From Chitinophagales bacterium (GTDB lineage Bacteria > Bacteroidota > Bacteroidia > Chitinophagales > Chitinophagaceae), in assembly GCA_015654595.1 (NCBI GenBank), contig JAATGQ010000005.1:1-53207 (forward strand): a stretch of 53,207 bases of DNA, read 5' to 3'. Position 1 is the first letter of the stretch, and each line of letters begins with the position of its first letter. The translations under genes and the position numbers were made by a program. The notes under the pieces are model-generated. The model did no database searches. It saw only the letters and a program-made list of their open reading frames with translations, and was not told where the DNA came from. Below are positions 8,183-17,049 of this stretch, one piece after another.

Positions 8183-10810
8183 TTAATGCCGCCTTTTGGG
8201 AGTTGGCGCGTTATTGTCGTTGTAAACTTTATTATTAATAAGCACCTGCGGCATTTTCTTTTTATTGGACTGCCCGTTGATCAACTGTTCGGCATGTTGT
8301 TCCTGCACGTCGGGCTTCCATGGTTCGAAGATCTCTTCTTTTGTCTTGGGCCGGCGTGACTCCTGCCACTTGAAACCACGCAGACGCATATCGTCGAACA
8401 CGACTTTTTTGAAGGGGATCATGTTGCCCTCGGCATCGTTGCGGAGGACGACCCGGTTGAGCTCCCTTCCGTTGGGCTTGCCGGCGGAGTCGTATTTTGG
8501 GGCAAAGATCATGTCGGTGATGTCGGCATGCGCCTTGTTGACGCCGGTATAGGCCTTTTGGTCATCGGCGACATAATAGATACTTTCCGAACTGCCTTTG
8601 GCCCGTATATAGTCGACTTCTCCGTTTATAAAATAGCAATTGATCGTTGTCCCCGCCAGCTGGTTAAAGAAGTTGGTCCCGACGCGATTTACGGCCAGCG
8701 CATGTTCAAACACATAAAGCCGGGTCGCCTTCTGGTTTTTGGTATAGACGAACATCGTGTCGCCGGTTATCTGGTAGTTGCCGCTGCCCCAGGCTATAGG
8801 ATCTTTAAAGAGCCGGAATACCGAGTCTTTGGTCGAGTAGAACATACTATCGGCCACGGCCTGCAGTGAGTCGGAGAAGATGCGCACATGGTGAAAGCCG
8901 GTGATAAAACGCATCGAAGTATCGGTTGCAGGCGGCGGCGGGATCTTAGCGAGGGAGTCCTTTATCCGCATGCGCGACAGCGAGTCGGCTATCATCAGGC
9001 TGTCCGATCGTAATCGTCGCAGCTCTTTGAGTCGCGCCGCCTGGTATTTGTCGGGTGCGTAGAGGCTGTCGAGCCGGTTTACCATATCTGCCGTGTCTCC
9101 TCTTTTTATCCGGCCGACGCTATCGGCGGCGCGGGCGATGGCGGTGGTGCTGTCCGCCACGAATTTCTTACGGGTGCTGTCGGCGACGAACCGGGCTCGC
9201 AGCCAGGCTTTTCGCTGGGCATACCGCACACTGTCGGCATAGTCCGACTGCGCATCCCTGAGGCTGTCTGCCCTGGCCTTCATTTTCCGTCGGAAGTCCC
9301 GGGCAGCCTCTTTTGTACTGTCGGCTATATCCCGTATCCGTTGTTGAGCGGCTTCCTTCTTTTCTTCGATTTTGGCTTTCTCTATTCGTCGCTGCTGTTT
9401 GGCTGTCAGCGGTTTTAGCCCTCGCTTGAGACTGTCCGCATGGGTCAGCTTTTGCGTAGTGTCCGCCTTCAGCCCCTTCGATTTATTGATAAGGCTGTCT
9501 TCCTTCAGTATACGAAGACTATCCTGCGCAGCCTTGCTGATGCTGGTGTCTTCCACTTCCCGCATACGCATCAGGCTGTCGAGCCTCTTACGGCCAAGGG
9601 AATCCGCTTTGCCGGCTTTGAGGCTGTCGCTAAGGTCTTTGATCTGGGTGTCGGTGATGCTGTCCTGAATGGTTTGCAGCGAGTCCTTGTGCGCTCGTAT
9701 GACGGCAAGTTTATGCAGGCTGTCGGCCTGTACTTTTTCGAGGCTGTCGACATACACGGTATGGAGGCTGTCTTCAAAGGCTAGGCGGCGTTGATGTAGT
9801 TCGAAATCCGTCAGCCGGCCCGACATCAGCGTATCGGCGGTGACATAGAGAGAGTCTTTGTCCTGCTTGATGGCCATGACGGCGCCTTGCGTGGCCAGGA
9901 AGGTATTCTGCTTTTTGTTATTGGTGATGTAGTCGGCGTGCAGCGTAACACCTTGGGCGGTGTCGGTATAGATGGCGTGGCCGGTTACTGTGCTTATACC
10001 CGTACTGTCGTCGAGGTCCATGTTGTCACCGGTGATCTGTTTGGGACCGTCTTTTATGATCGAGCGGTGCCCAAACTGCGCCTTGCGGTTCTTGAGATCG
10101 TAATATCCCTCACGGGTCCTGACGGTTCTATGGCTGCTGTCCTTGAACTGGATCAGTGTCTCTGTGATAAAGGTGGAGATCTGTGTTTGAGTGTTATACA
10201 GCAGCGAGTCCGCGGAGAGATCGTATTGCGGGTCGCGTAAGACGACATTGTCCTTGAAGTGGATGTCCTTCGTGTCTTCATAATAGATACCCCGGTCGCT
10301 GGTAAGGACGGATTCCTTGTTGACGATCTTGCCGCCGTGTTCGTAAGTTCCGATATGGGCGGCCAGGTCGTAGTCCAGGTTTTCGGTGGTGAGGGTGCCT
10401 TTCCCATCGGTCAGCCTGACGTTGCGGTCAAAGTGAACGAGTTTCCTGTCTACCCAATACTTCATATAATCCGACCAGATATCGACAGAGTCATTGTCGT
10501 TGATATGGACATTGCCAAAGCATTCGATTACCTGGTCATGCTGGTTCATGATCAGGCTATCGCAATAGATGGTTGTCTTTTCCTGTTGGATACGGACGGG
10601 GCCGGCGGCGGGGGAGCCGATCACATAGGTAAGTTCTATCGAATCGTTCTTTTGTTCGAACCGGTAGTGGTCGTTGTTGAGGATCCTGACTTTTTTCAGG
10701 GAATCGCTTCCGGGCTTGCCAAAAGGAACTTCATTCTGCGCTTTTGCGGAAAAAGCCAACAGAATAGCGCACACGAATGCCCCTGCGAAAGCCAGTAACC
10801 TTCTGTTCAT
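8183..10810 (-). CDS. OstA/LptA-like lipopolysaccharide transport-related protein with a long Asp-Ser-Leu-rich insert
   Basis: 875 residues with a signal peptide (FVCAILLAFSAKAQ). Residues ~45-260 are OstA-like beta-jellyroll repeats (TTIYCDSLIMNQHDQVIECFG, then VRLTDGKGTLTTENLDYD and ITGDNMDLDD), the fold of periplasmic LptA and the LptD N-terminus. About 325-623 is a highly charged, coiled-coil-like stretch with dozens of DSL repeats and many Lys/Arg. OstA-like sequence then resumes (NYQITGDTMFVYTKNQ, INCYFINGEVDYIRAKG). Family members without the insert are much shorter. It follows the MCE gene by 5 bp and lies in the same cluster as LptD, so it probably bridges lipopolysaccharide across the periplasm. 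The role of the insert is unknown. Confidence 0.85.
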   Translation of the reverse strand: MNRRLLAFAGAFVCAILLAFSAKAQNEVPFGKPGSDSLKKVRILNNDHYRFEQKNDSIELTYVIGSPAAGPVRIQQEKTTIYCDSLIMNQHDQVIECFGNVHINDNDSVDIWSDYMKYWVDRKLVHFDRNVRLTDGKGTLTTENLDYDLAAHIGTYEHGGKIVNKESVLTSDRGIYYEDTKDIHFKDNVVLRDPQYDLSADSLLYNTQTQISTFITETLIQFKDSSHRTVRTREGYYDLKNRKAQFGHRSIIKDGPKQITGDNMDLDDSTGISTVTGHAIYTDTAQGVTLHADYITNNKKQNTFLATQGAVMAIKQDKDSLYVTADTLMSGRLTDFELHQRRLAFEDSLHTVYVDSLEKVQADSLHKLAVIRAHKDSLQTIQDSITDTQIKDLSDSLKAGKADSLGRKRLDSLMRMREVEDTSISKAAQDSLRILKEDSLINKSKGLKADTTQKLTHADSLKRGLKPLTAKQQRRIEKAKIEEKKEAAQQRIRDIADSTKEAARDFRRKMKARADSLRDAQSDYADSVRYAQRKAWLRARFVADSTRKKFVADSTTAIARAADSVGRIKRGDTADMVNRLDSLYAPDKYQAARLKELRRLRSDSLMIADSLSRMRIKDSLAKIPPPPATDTSMRFITGFHHVRIFSDSLQAVADSMFYSTKDSVFRLFKDPIAWGSGNYQITGDTMFVYTKNQKATRLYVFEHALAVNRVGTNFFNQLAGTTINCYFINGEVDYIRAKGSSESIYYVADDQKAYTGVNKAHADITDMIFAPKYDSAGKPNGRELNRVVLRNDAEGNMIPFKKVVFDDMRLRGFKWQESRRPKTKEEIFEPWKPDVQEQHAEQLINGQSNKKKMPQVLINNKVYNDNNAPTPKRRH

Positions 10811-10815
10811 CCGGT

Positions 10816-11808
10816 TTATTTATTAGGTTTTGACGCGGAGTCGGCGATGGGCGCCGTCAGCGGACCACTCTTGTCCTTCCGGCCAAAAACCGAGACGTTG
10901 ACATAGCGTTTGGGGTGGACGCGGAAATCGTCCAGCAGGATGTTCAGGCTGCGGGTGCTGTTCTCCAGATTCTGGTAAAGCTTTTTGTCGTTGAGCAGCA
11001 GACCGACCGTGCCGTTATTGCTATTGAGTTTGCCCACGAGGTCCTTCATCTGGTTCAGGGTGGCCTGGAGGGTGGCTACGGTTTCAGGGATCTTAGCCGA
11101 AGCCAGGTTGGCAGTAGTCTTTTCGACGTTGTCGAGCGTATGGGTGATATGGTCGTTGTTCTTATCCAGGTTGGCGGTAAAACCTTCGACATTTTTCAGC
11201 GATTTCGCCAGGTAGCCCGTCTGCGCGTTTAGCAGGATCTGCAGCTGTGCAGAGGAGGCGGACAGGTTGGCGATAATGGCGCTGAAATTATTCTTTGTCT
11301 TGGGGTCGAACATTAGTCCTACCTGTTGTACTACTGAATCGAGAGATTTCAGGGTGCCGCCTAGTTGTACGATTATCGGGTTGACACTTTCCTGTACCTG
11401 GGAAAGCAGGTTCGCTTTCTTTTTTGTCAGCAGCGTGTCGCCATCGTCGAGGTAGGAGGTGGCATCGCCTTTATCGACGACGATAGAGGCGGACCCCAGC
11501 AGGCTGGAATTGATCTCGGCAATAGAGTTGCTGGGAATATGGACGTTCTTTTTCATCGTAATGGTCACGATGATCCCGTGGGAAAGATCCTGGTCCGATT
11601 CATTGATGGCAGTGACACTGCCGATCGTAAGCCCATTGACCTGTACATTATTGGATACTTCGACGCCGTCGACGTTGTCAAAGACGGCATAGAGCTTTTT
11701 GGTATGTTGGAACAGGCTGCTGCCCTTCAGAAAATTAAAACCCAGGATCAAGGCGAGGAGGGCCGCCGCTGCCAGGACCCCTATTTTTGTCTCATTAGAA
11801 ATTTTCAT
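10816..11808 (-). CDS. MCE/MlaD-family phospholipid-transport protein
   Basis: 330 residues. An N-terminal membrane anchor (about 10-27, VLAAAALLALILGFNFL) is followed by one MCE domain (about 37-115): LYAVFDNVDGVEVSNNVQV, then GLTIGSVTAI and the hydrophobic pore-loop region around INSSLLGSASIVVDKG. The remaining ~200 residues are helical and low-complexity (TLKSLDSVVQQVG, TANLASAKIPETV), as in MlaD proteins that form a periplasmic needle or tube. MlaD binds phospholipids and works with MlaE permease and MlaF ATPase, which are not in this window. It sits between the amidases and OstA on one strand, so it is part of an envelope biogenesis operon. Confidence 0.93.
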   Translation of the reverse strand: MKISNETKIGVLAAAALLALILGFNFLKGSSLFQHTKKLYAVFDNVDGVEVSNNVQVNGLTIGSVTAINESDQDLSHGIIVTITMKKNVHIPSNSIAEINSSLLGSASIVVDKGDATSYLDDGDTLLTKKKANLLSQVQESVNPIIVQLGGTLKSLDSVVQQVGLMFDPKTKNNFSAIIANLSASSAQLQILLNAQTGYLAKSLKNVEGFTANLDKNNDHITHTLDNVEKTTANLASAKIPETVATLQATLNQMKDLVGKLNSNNGTVGLLLNDKKLYQNLENSTRSLNILLDDFRVHPKRYVNVSVFGRKDKSGPLTAPIADSASKPNK

Positions 11809-11922
11809 TCAATAAGGAGGTTTAGTCCATTCAATATAGCAAATGTAGGGAAATTGCCGCTGAGACAATAGAACACAACGTTAAACCGGCTCTCAAAGAC
11901 GGTTTAAGCAGCTTTTTTTTGA

Positions 11923-12939
11923 TTAATTAACAGGATTGGTCACTTTGCTGGGCGGTGTTGCCGGCGGTTGGGCATCTGTGTTTATAGGATGACCTTCGAG
12001 AGCTGCCTTATAGCGTTTCAGCGCGGTGACGATATTGCTGACGATCTCGTTCTGACCTGCTTCGCTGTTGAGGTATTTCTCTTCTTCTTCGTTGGTCAGA
12101 AACCCGGTTTCGATCAGCACGGAGGGCATGCCTGTCGCCTGCAATACGCGGATACCTTCGTCTCTTTGCATGACGCCGTCGCTGTGGCGGCCGGCTTTTA
12201 CAAATTCTTCTTCTACCAGCGTGGCGAAGAGGGCGCTGTTGGCGAAATATTTTTTCTCGTAGAGCTGGGCGCGCATCATCGCTTCCGGGCTGGACATGTC
12301 GATGGCGGTATTGGTGGTGTCCCCCATATTTTCACCAGAGCTGTCGGCAGGCTCGGAGTTTTCGTCGCGTTGGTTGATAGCCGTCCCTTTTGAGCCGGCC
12401 CTGTCTGCTTTCCAGATATAGCTGCCGGTTCCGACGCGGGTGTTTTTTACCCAATATGTTTCGTATACGGGGACTCTTTTCCTCTTTTTGCCTTTTCCGA
12501 CATACTTATGACCCACCAAACGGCGGACTTCATAGTGACCAGCCTCATGCCCATCGGAGTTCCCATGGATACAGATAAAAAGGTCACCATGGGATTTATT
12601 GGCCAGCTCGGCGCGATAATTCAGACCGGCAGCCAGGGTCGGCATATTGCCGGGCATGATATCGGTCGTGCGGGTAAAGACCAGTTTGATCTCCGGAAAG
12701 GCTTCCTGGATGGCCTTTCCGAGCTTGAGGGAAATGGCAAGATTGACGTCTTTTTCCTTCGAAAACAGACCGTGGGTGCCATTGTCAAAACCGCCGTGAC
12801 CGGGGTCTATAATAATGGTACGGATGTCCTTTTTCTGGCTGGGATGACCAGGGCCCGGATTGATCGGCTTGTTAAAGGCTGTGGCAGCGATAAAAACGCA
12901 GCCCAGCAGGAGCATGAATGAAAATTTAACGCTGTTCAT
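11923..12939 (-). CDS. N-acetylmuramoyl-L-alanine amidase (Amidase_3), first copy
   Basis: 338 residues with a signal peptide (MLLLGCVFIAATAF). It is a zinc amidase of the AmiC type, which cuts the lactyl-amide bond between MurNAc and the stem peptide. Zinc-ligand motifs are visible: DPGHGG (His), KEKDVNLA (Glu), FICIHGN (His), and the catalytic Glu in SVLIETGFLTNEE. Relative to E. coli AmiC it has a long insert (about 145-230) with KKRKRVPVYETYW and MGDTTNTAIDMSSPEA, shared with the neighbouring paralogue and typical of Bacteroidota forms. It is probably exported to split septal peptidoglycan. It lies about 110 bp upstream of the MCE gene on the same strand. Confidence 0.94.
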   Translation of the reverse strand: MNSVKFSFMLLLGCVFIAATAFNKPINPGPGHPSQKKDIRTIIIDPGHGGFDNGTHGLFSKEKDVNLAISLKLGKAIQEAFPEIKLVFTRTTDIMPGNMPTLAAGLNYRAELANKSHGDLFICIHGNSDGHEAGHYEVRRLVGHKYVGKGKKRKRVPVYETYWVKNTRVGTGSYIWKADRAGSKGTAINQRDENSEPADSSGENMGDTTNTAIDMSSPEAMMRAQLYEKKYFANSALFATLVEEEFVKAGRHSDGVMQRDEGIRVLQATGMPSVLIETGFLTNEEEEKYLNSEAGQNEIVSNIVTALKRYKAALEGHPINTDAQPPATPPSKVTNPVN

Positions 12940-12986
12940 TGTTTGCTATAACATTTTCTACTGGCTGGATGTTCGCCTTTTCCGGC

Positions 12987-13940
12987 CTATCTTTCGGCTT
13001 CCGGACGGCTTTCCAGCCTTTTCTTATATTGTCTGAATGCATTTACGATATCGCGGACCATCTCGTTCTGGCCTTTCTTGCTGTTCAGGTAAATTTCTTC
13101 TTCTTTATTGGTCACATACCCCGTTTCGATAAGGACACTCGGCATCCCTGTCGCCTGAAGGACACCGATCCCGACCTGTCGTTGCATGACGCCATCGCTG
13201 TGCCGGCCGCTCTTCGCAAATTCTCTTTCAACAAGGGTACCGAATGTAGCGCTGTTGGCAAAATATTTTTTCTCGTACAACTGTGCCCGCATCTTTGCTT
13301 CGGGACTGGTCATATCGAATGCGGAGTTGCTTTTGTCCCCCATATTCTCTCCCCGGGCGCTTTCCTGCAGATGAGTGATGGCTTGCCCCTTTGGTATATT
13401 CCGGTCTGCTTTCCAGATATAGGTAGCCGTCCCTTTCTTTGTGTTCTTTACCCAGGTGGTAGAATAAACGGGCTGCTTCTTTTTCTTTTTACCCTTACCG
13501 GTTATCTTATAGCCCGTCAGTTTTTTTACTGTATAGCCGCCCGGCTCATGACCATCGGCGTTGCAATGGATACAGATGAACAGATCGCCGTGTTCCCGGT
13601 TGGCGAGCTCTGCCCGGTAACGAATGCCGTCCTGTACACTGGTCTTATTACCAGGCATGATATCCGTCGTTCGGGTAAAGACGATGCGTATACCCGGAAA
13701 TTCTTTCTGCAAAGCCTTGCCCAGCTTCAGGGATATGCCCAGCGCAATATCTTTTTCTTTGGAGAAAAGCCCATGCGCGCCGGGGTCGAATCCTCCATGA
13801 CCGGGATCGATAATGATCGTCTTTATTACAGGTTTTGGTTTCCGGTTATTGACGGGTGGAGCAGGACCGATCGGAGAAAAAGACGTTAACCCACAGGCGA
13901 TTGAATACAGGGCTAACAAAGCGGTCGTCTTTTTGATCAT
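12987..13940 (-). CDS. N-acetylmuramoyl-L-alanine amidase (Amidase_3), second tandem copy
   Basis: 317 residues, clearly paralogous to the amidase just downstream (47 bp away): the same order of motifs DPGHGG, KEKDIALG, FICIHCN, GKKKKKQPVY, MTSPEAKMRAQLYEKKYFA and SVLIETGYVTNKE. All zinc and catalytic residues are kept, so both copies should be active. It begins with a hydrophobic N-terminal segment (MIKKTTALLALYSIAC) that could be a signal peptide. The Cys after FICIH and the shorter C-terminus distinguish it from copy one, which ends with a Pro-rich tail. Tandem duplication followed by divergence is the simplest origin. It is divergent from lptD with 174 bp between the chosen starts. Confidence 0.94.
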   Translation of the reverse strand: MIKKTTALLALYSIACGLTSFSPIGPAPPVNNRKPKPVIKTIIIDPGHGGFDPGAHGLFSKEKDIALGISLKLGKALQKEFPGIRIVFTRTTDIMPGNKTSVQDGIRYRAELANREHGDLFICIHCNADGHEPGGYTVKKLTGYKITGKGKKKKKQPVYSTTWVKNTKKGTATYIWKADRNIPKGQAITHLQESARGENMGDKSNSAFDMTSPEAKMRAQLYEKKYFANSATFGTLVEREFAKSGRHSDGVMQRQVGIGVLQATGMPSVLIETGYVTNKEEEIYLNSKKGQNEMVRDIVNAFRQYKKRLESRPEAER

Positions 13941-14010
13941 AGTCCTTTTATTTTACCAAAACCCTTCAAAAAACCCTTCAATCTTCACATAATCTTAATG
14001 GAGTAAACGC

Positions 14011-14018
14011 TATTTTTG
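14011..14018 (+). promoter_or_regulatory. Putative -7 box for lptD
   Basis: TATTTTTG matches the Bacteroidota -7 consensus TAnnTTTG exactly and lies in the divergent gap between amidase 2 and lptD. No clear -33 TTTG is visible at the usual distance, so the call rests on the -7 box alone. It would give a leader of about 90 nt before the ATG at 14115. It also argues against a TTG start at 14016, which falls inside it. Confidence 0.45.
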
Positions 14019-14060
14019 TCCCCGCTACCAGGAAATAACGAGCAACCTGGATTTCTTAAT

Positions 14061-14106
14061 AAACGAATAGGGGCTTACCTGACACATGGGATCTATTCGT
14101 TTTTTT
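14061..14106 (+). terminator. Terminator-like hairpin (possible attenuator) in the lptD leader
   Basis: A perfect 10-bp stem pairs 14061-14070 (AAACGAATAG) with 14093-14102 (CTATTCGTTT). The loop is about 22 nt, and a run of seven T (14100-14106) starts within the stem base. It has the form of an intrinsic terminator, yet it sits only 8 bp before the lptD start codon and downstream of a candidate promoter. That would make it an attenuator or the end of a short leader transcript. The long loop weakens the prediction. Confidence 0.55.
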
Positions 14107-14114
14107 ATACATGT

Positions 14115-16919
14115 ATGAACAATAACGGACGCAAAATTAGCTCAAAATATTTACTGGCGTTGATATTTACTGCTGGATTCTTTTCAGTAGCCTTCAATAG
14201 TCCTGCAAATACCACAGCTATCCGTCGTCTTTATAGGCTTTTGAATATTGCTGGGGACACCGTACGCCCCAGGACTTCTCCCGATACCGGCGTCAGGCCG
14301 CATGCTGTCCTTCCGCCCGCCTTTGACACGATCCGGCCGCATCTGCCTGCTTTGGACAGGGGGAACATGGTGGATGACTCCAGCCGTTTCAGTTTCCTCG
14401 AGGGACCCGAAAAACGTGCCCTGCTGGGAGCCGCAGCCTATAAGGTTTCCAAAGATACACTGGCCGCGCAGATCGATTACAAGGCCTCCGACTCCATCGT
14501 AATGGAGATCGCTACCCGTAATATGACGATGTATTCCAAAGCTGATGCCAAGTATGGGGACGCCGACCTGACGGCCGACAAGATCCGGTATGACCAGGAT
14601 CACAACATGGTGATCGCCTCACCGAACAGGGATTCGGCAGGTAATCCCCTTGGATTGCCTAAGATGGTACAGGCGGAAAATACGATGACATCCGACAGTA
14701 TCATCTATAATACAAAGAGCCAGCGCGGCGTCACCCGGCATACGTATACCAACTCGGGGGAAATGTATGTACACGCCGAGAAGATGAAGAAGATCAACGA
14801 GAACGAGTACTTTGGCTATAAGTGCATCTTTACGACCTGTAACCTGGATACACCGCACTTTGCCTTTGTGGCGAACAAGATGAAGATCGTCAATAAGAAA
14901 TATGCCATTACGGGGCCGGTGCATCCGGAGTTCGAGGGCGTGCCGATACCGATCTATATACCGTTTGGGTTCTTTCCGTTACAGCAGGGCCGGCACTCGG
15001 GGCTGCTGCCTCCGGAATTTACCGACAACGCCCAGGCAGGTATCGGTCTGGAAGGGCTGGGGTATTATAAGGTACTGAACGATTATTTCGATGTTACCTT
15101 CCGTACCAACCTCTATTCTTATGGCGGCTGGAACCTCTACGTCACGCCGACTTACAGGGTAAGATACCGGTACAGCGGCCAGATGAGTCTTGCCCTGCAG
15201 AATACTAAGTTGCTGAGTGACGCGGGATCGGATGCCTATACGACTTCGAGAACGTTTAGCTTCAGCTGGAGTCATACCATGGACAGCAAAGCCCGTCCAG
15301 GGACTACTTTCTCCGCCAACGTAAACGTGGCTTCTACTAAGTATAACCAGTATCTGTTGAACAACCCCACGGCAAACTATACCAACCAGCTGAGTTCTTC
15401 GATCACCTATTCGAAGACCTGGGATCAGAAGTACAACCTTACTGTCAGCGCCAACCACAACCAGAATAACGAGACCCGGCTGGTCAACGTCAGCGCGCCC
15501 AATCTTTCCTTTACGGCTCCGACGATCTATCCGCTGCAGGCCAAGAACTTTGTCGGTACGCCTAAGTGGTATGAGAAGCTGGGCATCGGGCTGACGAGTA
15601 CTGTTTCAGGCGGGGCCAGTTTCTATGACTCCCTGTTCAGCTGGAAAAATGTTCTCGATACCTTTCAGTGGGGCGCCAACCACACCATCCCGATCAGTCT
15701 GGCCCTGCCGCTGAAGGGGCCGGTTCAGGTTACGCCCGGGGTCAGCTTTGCGACGAGAACGTATTCCAGGAAGATGTATCGTTATTATGACACCGCCAAC
15801 AACAAGATCGATACGGGAAGGATCCAGAAAGGCATCTTTGAAGCCGAAGACGTATCCTTCAGCCTTAGCCTGGCCACCGCAATCTTTGGTACCTTCCAGG
15901 GCTTTAGTAAGAGCAGTACGCTGATGGGGATCCGGCATGTGATCCGGCCAACGATCAGCCTTACCTATAAACCCGATCTTTCAAAGGCCTATTATCAATC
16001 GATCCCGACGCCATGGACGGACTCCAGCAACAGGGTGATCACCCATCACCAGAATGTATCCTACTTTGACGGGTCCACCTATGGAGCGTTTGGCCAGGGG
16101 ACCTTTGGCGGTATCTCCTTTGGATTGGACAACCACTTCGAGATAAAGACCCGATCGCATTCCGATACCAGTACCAACGGCGTCAAAAAGACAACGATCA
16201 TCGATGGGATAGGCTTTACGGGCAGCTATAACTACCTGGCCGATTCATTCAAACTGTCTCCGATCACCTTCTATTTCCGAAGCACCCTGTTCAAGAATAT
16301 CAATATCACGGGTGGAGCGACGATGGACCCTTACCAGCATGATACGCTGGGCTTCGATATAAATAAATACGCCTGGAGCGGCAAGAAATTTTCACTCGGC
16401 CGTATCACCACCGGCAACCTGGCCATCTCTTCTAGCTTTAAGAGCGCGGCCAAGGATCAGAAGCTGGAGCAGCAGAAGCAGCAGACCCAGAATGACCAGA
16501 TCCCGATGACGGTGGAAGAGCAGCAGGCACAGCTGAACTATATCCGGCAGAATCCCGGGCAGTTTGCCGACTTCAATATTCCCTGGTCGCTGAACGTGTC
16601 GCTGGCCTTCAATTTTACCAATGCGGAAAAGGCTGACTATACGGGTTATGCTACGACGATCACTTCGAGTCTTAACTGGAGCGGAGACTTCAACCTGACG
16701 GATAAATGGAAGGTGGGCCTTACCGGCTATTATGACCTGAAGGCCGAGCAGATGCAGTCGCTGACCGCGACCATCTCCCGCGATCTGCATTGCTGGCAAA
16801 TGTCCATCAACGTGACACCCGTTGGCTATACGCACTATTTCAACGTGACGATCAGCCCGAAGTCGGGGATATTGCAGGATCTGAGGATCAACCGGACCAA
16901 GTATTTTTATGATCAATAA
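14115..16919 (+). CDS. lptD: LptD, outer membrane LPS-assembly protein (Bacteroidota form)
   Basis: 934 residues from the ATG at 14115, chosen because it opens a signal peptide (KYLLALIFTAGFFSVAFN). The frame stays open further upstream, but only through the leader hairpin and a putative promoter. An OstA-like N-terminal domain (about 115-250) has IRYDQDHNMVIA and MTSDSIIYNTKSQRG. EFEGVPIPIYIPFGFFPL precedes the barrel and is diagnostic of LptD homologues. The rest is a large beta-barrel with alternating aromatic strands, ending NRTKYFYDQ. LptD inserts lipopolysaccharide into the outer leaflet together with LptE. A Gln-rich stretch near 775-800 is unusual. It is divergent from the amidase-MCE-OstA genes, with which it forms an envelope cluster. 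Confidence 0.9.
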   Translation: MNNNGRKISSKYLLALIFTAGFFSVAFNSPANTTAIRRLYRLLNIAGDTVRPRTSPDTGVRPHAVLPPAFDTIRPHLPALDRGNMVDDSSRFSFLEGPEKRALLGAAAYKVSKDTLAAQIDYKASDSIVMEIATRNMTMYSKADAKYGDADLTADKIRYDQDHNMVIASPNRDSAGNPLGLPKMVQAENTMTSDSIIYNTKSQRGVTRHTYTNSGEMYVHAEKMKKINENEYFGYKCIFTTCNLDTPHFAFVANKMKIVNKKYAITGPVHPEFEGVPIPIYIPFGFFPLQQGRHSGLLPPEFTDNAQAGIGLEGLGYYKVLNDYFDVTFRTNLYSYGGWNLYVTPTYRVRYRYSGQMSLALQNTKLLSDAGSDAYTTSRTFSFSWSHTMDSKARPGTTFSANVNVASTKYNQYLLNNPTANYTNQLSSSITYSKTWDQKYNLTVSANHNQNNETRLVNVSAPNLSFTAPTIYPLQAKNFVGTPKWYEKLGIGLTSTVSGGASFYDSLFSWKNVLDTFQWGANHTIPISLALPLKGPVQVTPGVSFATRTYSRKMYRYYDTANNKIDTGRIQKGIFEAEDVSFSLSLATAIFGTFQGFSKSSTLMGIRHVIRPTISLTYKPDLSKAYYQSIPTPWTDSSNRVITHHQNVSYFDGSTYGAFGQGTFGGISFGLDNHFEIKTRSHSDTSTNGVKKTTIIDGIGFTGSYNYLADSFKLSPITFYFRSTLFKNINITGGATMDPYQHDTLGFDINKYAWSGKKFSLGRITTGNLAISSSFKSAAKDQKLEQQKQQTQNDQIPMTVEEQQAQLNYIRQNPGQFADFNIPWSLNVSLAFNFTNAEKADYTGYATTITSSLNWSGDFNLTDKWKVGLTGYYDLKAEQMQSLTATISRDLHCWQMSINVTPVGYTHYFNVTISPKSGILQDLRINRTKYFYDQ

Positions 16920-16990
16920 ACCCCGCCTGCTGCCGGCAGATGGACGAGCCGCTGCCCGCGTATCGATCCGGGGCACGAGCCTGGTAAGAG

Positions 16991-17025
16991 AATCCCCGCG
17001 GTTTTTACAGCTGCGGGGATTTTGT
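16991..17025. terminator. Terminator between convergent lptD and plsC genes
   Basis: AATCCCCGC (16991-16999) pairs perfectly with GCGGGGATT (17013-17021). A 13-nt loop separates them, and TTTGTT follows on the plus strand. It lies between two convergent stop codons and could end both transcripts. Confidence 0.8.
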
Positions 17026-17049
17026 TATATCAGGCCTTGCATCCCGCTG

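Noticed and set aside
14016..14114. TTG start extending LptD by 33 residues
   Set aside because: Lies in a -7 box and a terminator-like hairpin; the ATG at 14115 gives a proper signal peptide.
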